Part shown: one piece after another, positions 41,304-49,820 of the stretch
Layout: each line of letters starts with the position of its first letter
How positions within the stretch are numbered: the stretch's first letter is position 1
Assembly (NCBI GenBank): GCA_047967505.1
Contig: CM106538.1
Direction: 5' to 3' (one strand)
Source: Dipteris shenzhenensis
Lineage: Eukaryota; Polypodiophyta; Polypodiopsida; Gleicheniales
Length of the DNA stretch: 64,000 nt
The notes under the pieces: model-generated
Seen by the model: the letters and a program-made list of their open reading frames with translations, nothing else
Told to the model about the DNA's origin: nothing
Databases searched by the model: none
Made by a program: the position numbers and the translations under genes

Positions 41304-42441
41304 GTCCAGTAGGGACTACAGGTTATGGGATTCTTCAACTAGAGAGTTGATACGCAGCCATAATGTCTATTTCAGAGAGGATGCTATGTTTAGACAGCCC
41401 AAGACTATGGATAGTAGGAGAGTGGTGTTCCAAGAGGGTGTAAGTGCACTGATACCTCCGAATTCTTTGCAAGGGCAGCCCATATCCCTTGGAGTGGGAG
41501 GTTTTTCCCACGGTGAGCACGTTATAAAGTTGGGACAGCCACGATTACTTCCTGATTTTGGTCAAAGACGGTCAGATATCTCGAGTATTCCACAAGTTTA
41601 TACTCCTATGGAGATTGTTGATGCATCTTCTATGGACAGTTACAATTTACTCTCAGGATGCGGAGTGCGTCTTGCAGATGAGGATGAGGCTATGCATGGT
41701 GAGGAGGATACCTTGGCTAATGATGCCCGGTATGATCTGGCTGGTTATGCCAGGACAGATGTGGTTTCTGCAGTTATTGACTCAGGTCATATTGCGCATG
41801 GGCAGGAATCATTGATATGTTTGCTTCGTAAGTGCCTCCATGGCCAGAAGCAATCCCCTCGAGCTTGGCTTCATAGGTTTGATACCGTTATGAGAGCTCA
41901 GGATGTGATGCGCAGTGAGACAGGTTATGGTCTCAGTATTCAAGAGGTTGCTATCCTTCTGAGGTTACTTGCCATATGGTTCCTTATGGACAGGGATGCT
42001 TTGCAGTGGAAGCTGCATGGTCTTGATGATGTTTGTCCAATACTTGGTTGTTTCAGTATGGAGAGGGGGAAGTTACTGAGTACTCCATTGCCTGTATTGG
42101 CTCCATACTTGAAACACAGTAGGTTTGACGATCACAGATCAGTTAAGCAGCAAGTTATGGTTGATATGGTAGCCATAGTACTTCATGCATCCATGACTGT
42201 GTTGAGACTTGGTTCTCACATGTTTGCTATTAGGGCTACACTTCCGGTTCTTGCTTCCGTTGCAATGGGAGTTGGTAGCATGATTATGGCAGATTTTGGC
42301 AATAGGGAAGCGGTTGTGGACATCAGGTCCTTATGCTTCCAAGAGCAGCATGCAGGTGATGCAGGTTGGGTAGACCAGCAGAGGTCTATTGTAGGACATG
42401 TGCTTGGTCACATGCGGTACAGAGACATTTTCTTTGCATAG
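41227..42441 (+). CDS. Copia-1 long open frame, 404 codons, with most of RT deleted
   Basis: The frame continues the integrase C-terminus (RLWDSSTRELIRSHNVYFRE) and then passes to RKCLHGQKQSPRAWLHRFDT, an RT palm-adjacent motif. The region with the YVDD box is absent. Further on, LLSTPLPVLAPYLKHSRFDD and ACTLPVLA-like pieces recall the copia RT end and RNase H start. No stop occurs over 1.2 kb, which is unusual next to the heavily interrupted neighbours. Whether the frame is selected or open by chance is unclear. It cannot encode a working RT. Confidence 0.6.
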   Translation: MSIYFGCEAYAHGSRSRRCIFLRYSESSRDYRLWDSSTRELIRSHNVYFREDAMFRQPKTMDSRRVVFQEGVSALIPPNSLQGQPISLGVGGFSHGEHVIKLGQPRLLPDFGQRRSDISSIPQVYTPMEIVDASSMDSYNLLSGCGVRLADEDEAMHGEEDTLANDARYDLAGYARTDVVSAVIDSGHIAHGQESLICLLRKCLHGQKQSPRAWLHRFDTVMRAQDVMRSETGYGLSIQEVAILLRLLAIWFLMDRDALQWKLHGLDDVCPILGCFSMERGKLLSTPLPVLAPYLKHSRFDDHRSVKQQVMVDMVAIVLHASMTVLRLGSHMFAIRATLPVLASVAMGVGSMIMADFGNREAVVDIRSLCFQEQHAGDAGWVDQQRSIVGHVLGHMRYRDIFFA

Positions 42442-42698
42442 TGGCAGTTCGGGTGCTATGGACTTAGCACAGGAGCACATAGTGGTGAGAGTTCACTCTC
42501 CCAGTGAGATCTGGCATGAGATCTTGGTTGACAGGCATCTACAGCTTGTCATTTTCTATCCTGCAAACCTGATGTCTGCTAGTAGTTTATCCTCTATGCA
42601 CTTTGTACATTGTAAAGTGCCGATGGGTATAGGATGACGGTCTAGTCATCTTGTTTTTCAGCCTATGGCTGATTGTATTATATGTGTACTATACTCCC

Positions 42699-42728
42699 TT
42701 AAAGGCACACTGCCTTTAAGTGGGAGGT
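42699..42728 (+). promoter_or_regulatory. Copia-1 polypurine tract with upstream hairpin
   Basis: AAAGGCACACTGCCTTT (7-bp stem) is followed by AAGTGGGAGG, which abuts the TG of the LTR. Confidence 0.7.
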
Positions 42729-42878
42729 TGTTGGGATAAAGGGCAGTGTGCCCACCCACTTGTACAGTGCCCATGTATACTCATATATATATGATAGAGG
42801 AATAAGCTGGAGTAGCTTTTGCTCCACCACTTTTGGTGTCTCCTTATCCCTTTGTGTGTGCTCTCCTCTCCCACAGCA
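42729..42878 (+). repeat. Copia-1 3' LTR (~150 bp)
   Basis: It begins TGTTGGGATAAAGGGCAGTG and ends …CTCTCCCACAGCA. The end could be at 42875 or 42878. Copia-2 coding sequence on the other strand starts at once. The length matches the 148-bp copia-2 LTR. Confidence 0.75.
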
Positions 42879-43282
42879 TCATTAATAAAAGTAGCAAAGT
42901 AAGAAGCACCACCCAATGAGACAGTAGGCATAGGTCCACACACATCACTGTGAACCAACTCCAATGGTTCAAGCCTCTTCTTGCCCAAAGATCTTTTATG
43001 TGAAGACCGTGTTTGCTTTCCATACATGCAATGCTTACACATGCTAAAATTTGAAAAATTAAACATGGGAACATACTGCAAACCAAAAAGTATCTCCATT
43101 CATGTCATGCTCATGTGTCCCAATTGACGATGCCACAAAGAGACGGATGACTGCTCGGTCACGTTGATTACATTATCTCTTATGCCTGACACATGCATTG
43201 AGTACAACGTTCCATGCTTGGAACCTCTAGCAATCACAAGTGACTCTTTGCTAATTTTCCATGTATTGTTGGCAAAAAGCAC
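42873..43282 (-). pseudogene. Copia-2 pre-integrase domain and integrase start
   Basis: ISKESLVIARGSKHGTLYSM and SVSLWHRQLGHMSMT are the gag_pre-integrs zinc region. They are followed by FSMCKHCMYGKQTRSSHKRS and LELVHSDVCGPMPTVSLGGA, with the first catalytic Asp intact. Coding stops at ATFINDA, where the copia-1 LTR begins, so the rest of the integrase and the RT are missing. Confidence 0.85.
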
Positions 43283-43329
43283 ATGATAGCCATCATCATC
43301 AAGCTGTCTCGTACTTATTAAGCTCTTTT

Positions 43330-44426
43330 TCAGATTTGGAACATGCCTAACATTCTTGAGTACAAATGAGAACTATTAGGAAGAGACAAGTGGATATCTC
43401 CCACTCCAACAATGTCACATGGATAATCATTTCCAAGTCTCACGGTTTCTTTCCTTCCTGCATCATAAATGGTAAACCACTCCCTATGTGGAGTGACATG
43501 AAAAGATGCTCCTGAGTCTAGTATCCAATTCTGTGACAATGCATCATCACTAGTCACAAGAAAAGCATGCTCAAACATAGAGGCATAAAGAATGTCACCC
43601 TCATCACTATTGTTACTTATGGCATTCACTTCCTCTATATTGACCGTGGCTTTCTCTTCCTTCTTGGGCTGCACATTAGCTTTGCCTTTGCCTTTATCGT
43701 TCTTCCATTTGTAGCAATCCTTTTTGAAATGGCCTTTCTTCCCACAATAGAAGCATTCCAAATCCTTTTTGGCATGGGATTTTCCTCTAGATTTGCTTCT
43801 AGACTTGCTTGTATTTTTGTCGTGGTATTTCCCCCTTGAATATGACCTCCCTCTCACATTGAGAGCACTTGAACTTTTAGTTCGTTCTATTTACCTCCTC
43901 AGTGAGAAGACTACTCTCAACATCACTGCTTGTCAGGCCTCCTGCACGGGCTGAATTGCTTCTAGCAGTCCTAAAAGTGTCCCAACTTTCAGGAAGGGTG
44001 ACCAATAAGAACATTGCTTTAACTGAGTCATCAAAGGCAATTTTATGAGCTAAAAGTTGACTGAAAATTGTGTTGAACTCATTTAAATGGCTAGACATTG
44101 AAGTCCTTCTTCCATGCGAAGATATATGAGTTTCTTCAGCCAATACACTTGACAAGCAGCACTCTGCTTCTCATAAAGATCATGCAACTTTGTCCACACA
44201 CCATAGGCAACACCTGCAGAAATATACCGATTTTGAAAGTGTGAGCATGATCGTGGAGTGTGCAAGCTCATCCAATTCCTTCCACTCCATCATCTTCCTA
44301 ATCCTTTGGCTTTATGCCTTTGCATTTTATAGGCTTTACTTTCTTCTACACCAGAACATTGTAATAGAAGTTTGTGCCATCCAACTTCTCAGTGTTAAAC
44401 AGTGCATTCTCTGATGCTGAAGCCAT
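43330..44426 (-). pseudogene. Copia-2 gag and protease
   Basis: ATG 44426 reads ASENALFNTEKLDGTNFYYN. Frame breaks follow, then MSSHLNEFNTIFSQLLAHKI and LLVTLPESWDTFRTARSN, the UBN2-type capsid core. An Arg/Ser/Lys tail leads to the knuckle CFYCGKKGHFKKDC. The protease block NWILDSGASFHVTPHREWF keeps the D-S-G-A triad, followed by VRLGNDYPCDIVGVGDIHLS. Frame breaks near 44300, 44160, 43880 and 43370 prevent a complete protein. Confidence 0.85.
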
Positions 44427-44429
44427 CAC

Positions 44430-45747
44430 AATGGATGACAGAATAACCAGGATACACTGCACCAATGTACCAAACTCAAGCAAAAAATATCAACTGCAAT
44501 GACAGCAGTCACACTGTCACTGTCACAAATACATGTTCTGCTGTAAGTGATTGCACGGTAGCTCGGATGCAAAAAATATAAACAGAAGAAATGTAGCTTG
44601 TAGAAAACTCTACAACTTCTCAGTTTACAGCAAGTCCAAAATCCTTACAGATTTCCTTATATCTGCTGTTAGAAACCACCACCTGCAAACTTTTACTACT
44701 GTAATAATAGTCTGTAACAGTTTTGGCCTGTTTTGAACTGTCAATATCTTCCCAACCGTAACTCGGTTGCCTTTGCTGTAAACACCAAAGTTATAGACAA
44801 CCAATAGATCTACAAACTTCTAGTTTACTACAAGTCCAAATTCATCATGGCATTTTTGATATTCACTGCTGAAAGTGGGCTCCTGCTCACTTTTTCTAGC
44901 TGTTGTCATAAACTGTCAAAACTGTAAATCATGGGCATACCGGGCATCATAACTTTTTCTCTAAATCTCGAATTGAAACGCTTTTAAAAACAAGATTGTA
45001 GATTGTTCAAAAAACTAAAACTTCTTAGTTCAACTCAGAAAACAATTCCTCGTGAATTCTCTGATATTCACTTCTGAAAACAACCACTTGCTCACCTTTT
45101 ACTGCTGTCATAAGACTGCAAACTGCCAATCACCAACTTTTCCTGAAGCATTTGAGGCATAAACTCCAATGAAATAGCCCAACAATTCTGAAAATTTATT
45201 ATCCAAAAAATTCCCTTAGTGGGAAGAGTATTGTACTCACACAAAATAATCCCTTCTTGGGATACAAGACAGCTTCAGAAAAACACTGCTCACTCGCTTA
45301 ACAAAGGCTCAAAATGCATCAATTGTAAGCAATCACTTTCAGCCAACCTTTGGCTTGATATGCATAAACTTGAAGGCATAAACCCAACTGAAATCTGAAT
45401 GTACCAGCCGCCTTTGATCAACTGGAGTCCGCCACAAGCAAAAGACGGTTTTGCTTTCGGGCCTCAAAAAAGCAACTTCCAGTGGCTGGAATTGCAGAGC
45501 AGCAGGTCGTTTTTTACCATAGATGGATAATATTCCTTCTCCCCTTCCCAAACAAGGTAATAGATTGCTGGAACAGTCGAGGCAACCTGATATATATGGC
45601 TGAAACAGTAAAAACGAGCTAGTATATGTCAAAATACAGCTCCCAAGGGTAGCCCATAGGTAGTAGGAGACTCCACGCAACAAGTTCAAACTCTTGGCAC
45701 AGCAACACCGCAATGCTACAGTCTCCTTGTTGGCTTCGCTCAACCAA
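44430..45747 (-). other. Copia-2 leader, non-coding
   Basis: This is a 1.3-kb interval between the PBS and gag. It contains several copies of a theme (CAAACTTCT..AGTTTAC..CAAGTCCAAA; CTGCTGTCAT.AACTG) suggesting internal repeats. Open frames here are short or lack coding character. Confidence 0.5.
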
Positions 45748-45759
45748 GCTCTGATACCA
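45748..45759 (-). promoter_or_regulatory. Copia-2 primer-binding site (tRNA-iMet)
   Basis: GCTCTGATACCA on the + strand is the exact complement of TGGTATCAGAGC, 2 bp inside the LTR. Confidence 0.92.
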
Positions 45760-45761
45760 GT

Positions 45762-45909
45762 TGATGGAGAGGAGGTCTTATCGGAGAGCAACAAATAAAG
45801 GAAGAACACCGAAATTGTGGGTGCTAACTCACCCAGATCAAGGTAAGCTCTTATTATGTATGTATGGTACAAAGGGGTATATACTAGGCCATTGGCCTTT
45901 ACCCCAACA
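45762..45909 (-). repeat. Copia-2 5' LTR (148 bp)
   Basis: On the minus strand it starts TGTTGGGGTAAAGGCCAATG and ends …CTCCTCTCCATCA, two bases before the primer site. Confidence 0.8.
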
Positions 45910-46540
45910 GCTCAGGTAGCTTGGGGAGGCTTAGGGCTAGGCACGCTTGATTCTCGGGTTGAGTGGCAAGGGTACGAACCAGATAGAGATCTCTGCTATT
46001 TTTGGCGAATTGGGCTCGAGTCTATAAAATGGGCCCAGAGATTCAATCTTCATAGAGCCGATGGGAGCAAGTCTAGTTCCCTAGTGCTAGGTCCTGATCC
46101 TAGATTGAGTCATGGACGCGCACCTGCATCTTAGCGTAGCCCAGACCCAATAGCAGATCCGAGGCCTATAGGCGCCACAAGGTGGTATGGGACACCAGGT
46201 TGGTCAAGATTTGGTTGGCAGTTTGTGCCAGTAGCTCAGCTCGTGGCCTTGCCTCCTTAATAATACACCTAAGTGTGAGGAGGTGATCCATGGTCCCATG
46301 ATCATGTCAAAATCCAGCCTATCCATCTGCTCCAAGTCCCTGCATCTCTGCGGACTAACCTCAAAATCAAGCACTGACGCATAAATCTTGGACGTGACAC
46401 GTCCGATCATAATGGAGAGAGAGAGAGAGAGAGATCTGAGGATGATCATTGATGTCTGGACACTAGAGGTGGTCACATGTGTATTAGACTTTAGTATGTC
46501 AGATTTTATATCGGCTCATTCCCGTGGGGGCCCGTCTGGC
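45910..46540. other. Interval without recognised genes
   Basis: TCTATAAAATGGGCCC near 46020 (+) is a TATA-like word, possibly from an old LTR. A (GA)n run lies at about 46411-46433. Otherwise nothing is recognised. Confidence 0.35.
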
Positions 46541-46541
46541 A

Positions 46542-46544
<3 letters not shown>

Positions 46545-46572
<28 letters not shown>
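46545..46572. repeat. (AT)n microsatellite at the integrase end of a Ty3 fragment
   Basis: A 28-bp AT run is followed immediately by integrase coding on the minus strand. Confidence 0.97.
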
Positions 46573-46575
<3 letters not shown>

Positions 46576-47290
46576 CAACTTCGAAGATTTCCTCTTTTAT
46601 ATGAAAAATGGGACGTATCTTCCTAGCACCTTTCACTATTTCAAAAGGTGCTTTACCTGTGGATGTGTGTACCGTATTATTGTAAGCATATTCCAGCAAA
46701 GGCAAATAATGCTCCCATTTGCTTTTGTGGTCTAAGACATAGCATTTAAACATATCCAAGATGGTAGAGTTTTCCTGCTCCAATTGTCCATCAGACTGAG
46801 GGTGAAAAGATGACGAAAAATTCAGCGTAGTGCCCATATTTTCAAACAGTCCTCTCCAAAAGAGGCTGGTCATTCTCAGATCTCTATCACTAATTATGGA
46901 TTCAAGCATCCCATGATACTTGAAGACATGCTGCAGAAACAATTTGGCCATTTGATCTGCTGTAATTTTCTTTCTTACTGGCACAAAGTGAGCTTGTTTG
47001 CTAAACCTGCAAATTATTGTCCACAAACCATCATGTCCAGTAGGGGTACGTGGAAGATCAAACACAAAATCCATAGCTATGCTTTGCCATGGTCTATCCA
47101 GAATTGGCAAAGGGTGTAACAACCCAGGTGCCTTCTGCCTGTCAAACTTTACTTTCTGACAAACCGTGCATGTTCTCACATATTCTTCTACATCTTTCCT
47201 CAAAGATGGCCAATAAAAGTATTGCTCCACTGCTGTAATTGTTGCTATAATTCCGCTATGTCTTGCATATGGAGGAGCATGACTTTCCAT
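46573..47290 (-). pseudogene. Ty3 integrase fragment (chromovirus-like)
   Basis: HSGIIATITAVEQYFYWPSL and VRTCTVCQKVKFDRQKAPGL form the H2C2 region. The core has HPLPILDRPWQSIAMDFVFD (Asp), SIISDRDLRMTSLFWRGLFE (Asp) and FHPQSDGQLEQENSTIL (Glu). LEYAYNNTVHTSTGKAPFEI follows. The frame is open for over 230 codons, with the catalytic residues in place. It ends in the (AT)n tract, so the C-terminal DNA-binding part is missing. RNase H and RT pieces lie just upstream. Confidence 0.9.
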
Positions 47291-47302
47291 TATGACTTTC
47301 TG

Positions 47303-47803
47303 TCACATCTGATCAGTGACACAGAGTCGTCCATGCATCAAAATGAAACCCTCTTTCAACATATAGTGATCATGCCTTTGACCATCAAAAAGCTGATCAT
47401 AAATAGTTAAAAAATCAGCATTATTAACATATTGATCTTTCATCACATCTAACATATTGTTGTAAGCAATGCTCACTGCTAAAACACTGGGTTTCTTGGA
47501 GACTGCTTCAGGTTGTGGTTTCCTGAAAAGTGCATCAACCATGATATTTTTGTTACCCGACACATGTACAATTTGAAAATGAAACATTGAGAGGAAGTTA
47601 GCCCATCTCATATGCTTTTCACATAATTTTCTCTGCGTGAGAAAATATCTAAGTGACTGATGATCTGTCTGCACATAAAAATCAGCTCCAAGAAGGTAAT
47701 GTTTCCATGTGGTCAAAGCATGTATCACTGCTAACATTTTCTTCTCGTATGTCTGCAAGTACAATTCAACATCTTTAAGAACTCTACTCTCATATGCAAC
47801 CAC
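47303..47803 (-). pseudogene. Ty3 RNase H and linker of the same fragment
   Basis: MVAYESRVLKDVELYLQTYE, then KKMLAVIHALTTWKHYLLGA and FYVQTDHQSLRYFLTQRKL, is the RNase H core with its Glu and Asp. NKNIMVDALFRKP is the end motif (usually NxxADALSR). A linker runs to TGA 47303, 12 bases before the integrase frame. It is separated from the RT part by one stop (47813). Confidence 0.88.
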
Positions 47804-47812
47804 TTTGTCATC

Positions 47813-48145
47813 CTAAATCAAAGTGCCTCCTATGCTGTTTCCACATGCATCATAAGTTACAGCAAAGGGTTTTGCAAGATCTGGCAAGATAATAACAGGT
47901 TCAGAACACAACTTTTGCTTCAGCTCTTCAAAAGCTGCATTTTCCTTTGGTCCCCACCGAAACGGTACAGCTTTCTTTTGTAAAGCATGCAAGGGAGAAG
48001 CAATTTCTACAAAGTACTTTATAAACCTCCGATGGTATGAAGACAACCCAAGAAAGCTTCTGACTTCATGCAGATTTTTCAAAATTTGCCAACTCCTTAC
48101 GGCCTCTAACTTTTGCAGGATCCATCTTGACTCCATCCTTCGACG
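47813..48145 (-). pseudogene. Ty3 RT C-terminal/connection fragment
   Basis: HEVRSFLGLSSYHRRFIKYF, EIASPLHALQKKAVPFRWGP and EELKQKLCSEPVIILPDLAK are the RT thumb/connection. FAVTYDACGNSIGGTLI has the first RNase H Asp (usually TDAS). The RT palm with YVDD is absent. The fragment starts at the (TA)n tract 48146-48168. Confidence 0.88.
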
Positions 48146-48168
48146 TATATATATATATATATATATAT
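48146..48168. repeat. (TA)n microsatellite at the RT end of the Ty3 fragment
   Basis: This is a TA dinucleotide run that bounds the coding fragment on its upstream side. Confidence 0.95.
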
Positions 48169-48239
48169 TATACGCATTTCTAGACAAACTCTGCTAAGAT
48201 TTTCGAAACGTTTCTAAAAGAAACCTCGAAACCTGTTTC

Positions 48240-49820
48240 TATTGACTCGGAATGGTTTGTGTGCTACCAGTCATTGTTGCCTTGAGATGTCGAGTCACTA
48301 ACACTACCCTCAAGTTTGCAACATTGAAGCTGTTGCATGTCAATAATGAGTTGTTATTGTGTTGCTTCGATCCCTTGATTTGGTCATATTTCAACTGTTG
48401 CACGGCATCTACCATCACTTGGATATGGTTAGTCAACCCTCTAGAGTAACCTTTTGGGAAGCCGCTTAGAATGGGAGGCAAGGGGTGTATGACAAGATGA
48501 AAGAGAGAAAAAGAGATAGAGAGAGAGAGAGAGTTCCTGAAACAACAGTTGTCGCAATTAGAAACTTGGAATTCTAGGAACAAAAGAAACAACACCAAAG
48601 ACCATAATAAGGGCTATGAGACAACATGAATACAATCGTAGATAGTACCAAAATGGGAGACCCTAAGTGCTTCTCCCACACATAAGAACGAATGATGCTT
48701 CAAGCCACAATTCAAAGTTGGGATCGAATTCCTCAACATTCTATGAGCCGAACGAATGACAAAGAAAAGGTCCACTCCTCCAAAAATAGACATCCTTCGG
48801 AAGGAAGAGCAAGACCTTGGTCAAGCGTCCCTTGTCATCTTGCTAACGTCAACTAACCTTTGGTGTCAATTTGTCTCGCTGAAAAAATCGTGACATCACA
48901 TGCAAGTCAATCTCCCCATCAAGGAACCATTGCTTGTGGGGAAGTTGGTGCTGTAACTTTATGTATGGTCCACCGCTGGCCAACCAGATGAAGTCTCCCT
49001 TGCTCAAGGAGAGAATCTCTGAAGGGCCATGACTGCACAGCCATGATGGTCCACAGTGTGAATGAAGCATAACAGAGAGCCACGGGCCTATCAAAAGAAG
49101 TGGTAGTGACAACTTTAATTGCATAGTATGCTAAGCATCTTAAAATGAAATGCATGTCTGACTCCTCTCATGTAACTGTCTACAAAACAGGTGATCCTTA
49201 GGAACCATAAACCTGTGATGTCAGCTTGTCTAGTTATAGAGCTGAATCCAGATAGAGGAAACTCGGAACTTCCCCGAAGCAGTATGTGAGGTGTGACCAT
49301 GGGCAGACGGCTCGATCTCCAATAAGATTTTGTGTGATCAGGCAGTTAATCTTTTTGCTTAGGGATCCTGACACAACTAAGGTTGTCTCAAGAAAGGACT
49401 AGAGAGAGCAGACGGTTCAAGGCTGCAGAGAGCAAGAGTGACGTGCTGGACTGGGTACTGGAGGTGTAAATGAGCTTTGCACAGCAGGCTGCATTCTGGC
49501 TTGAGCATCTCTACCTGCCCAAGATGTGACCAAGATTCCACCCTACTCCCTGATTGTGTGAGGCATGACCCCCCAATTGCAAAAATGAAGGCTAACTGGT
49601 CCATCCTGTCCCAAGGTCACTGATACTATTTACAAGAGCATCCAATCCTTTTAAGTGATGCATACATTGTATCTGTAACAATGATTCACCTTCCAAGGTT
49701 AGAAAACCTGTGTGGCATACTGACTATACACACACCAACGATTCTCCGAAAGCTGGAGTAATGCCCAGATATCTAGAAGTCTGTCCAAAGATCTGGTCGA
49801 CTTGTTGCAGCGTCCATATT
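48240..49820. other. Interval without recognised genes, downstream of the PPR gene
   Basis: A (GA)n run lies at about 48506-48532. No retroelement domain, LTR pair or coding family is seen on either strand. Confidence 0.4.

Larger units (their letters stand above)
39509..42878 (+). mobile_element. Copia element 1, 5'-truncated, with one 3' LTR
   Basis: The order is gag (39509), CCHC knuckle, protease, integrase, a shortened RT/RNase H region, PPT and a ~150-bp LTR. This is the Ty1/copia gene order. No 5' LTR or PBS is seen. The gag start lies a few tens of bases from the minus-strand Ty3 integrase element. Catalytic motifs are mutated throughout. Confidence 0.82.
42873..45909 (-). mobile_element. 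Copia element 2 (minus), 5' half with LTR and PBS
   Basis: In transcription order it has the LTR (45909-45762), PBS (45759-45748), a ~1.3-kb leader, gag from ATG 44426, knuckle, protease, pre-integrase domain and the start of the integrase. It is cut in the middle of ATFINDA at about 42873, exactly where the copia-1 LTR ends. The protease and first integrase motifs are intact, so it is younger or better kept than copia-1. Confidence 0.85.

Noticed and set aside
45339-45872. 177-codon minus-strand frame
   Set aside because: It crosses the copia-2 LTR and primer site into the leader, where no protein is expected. No family resemblance is seen.
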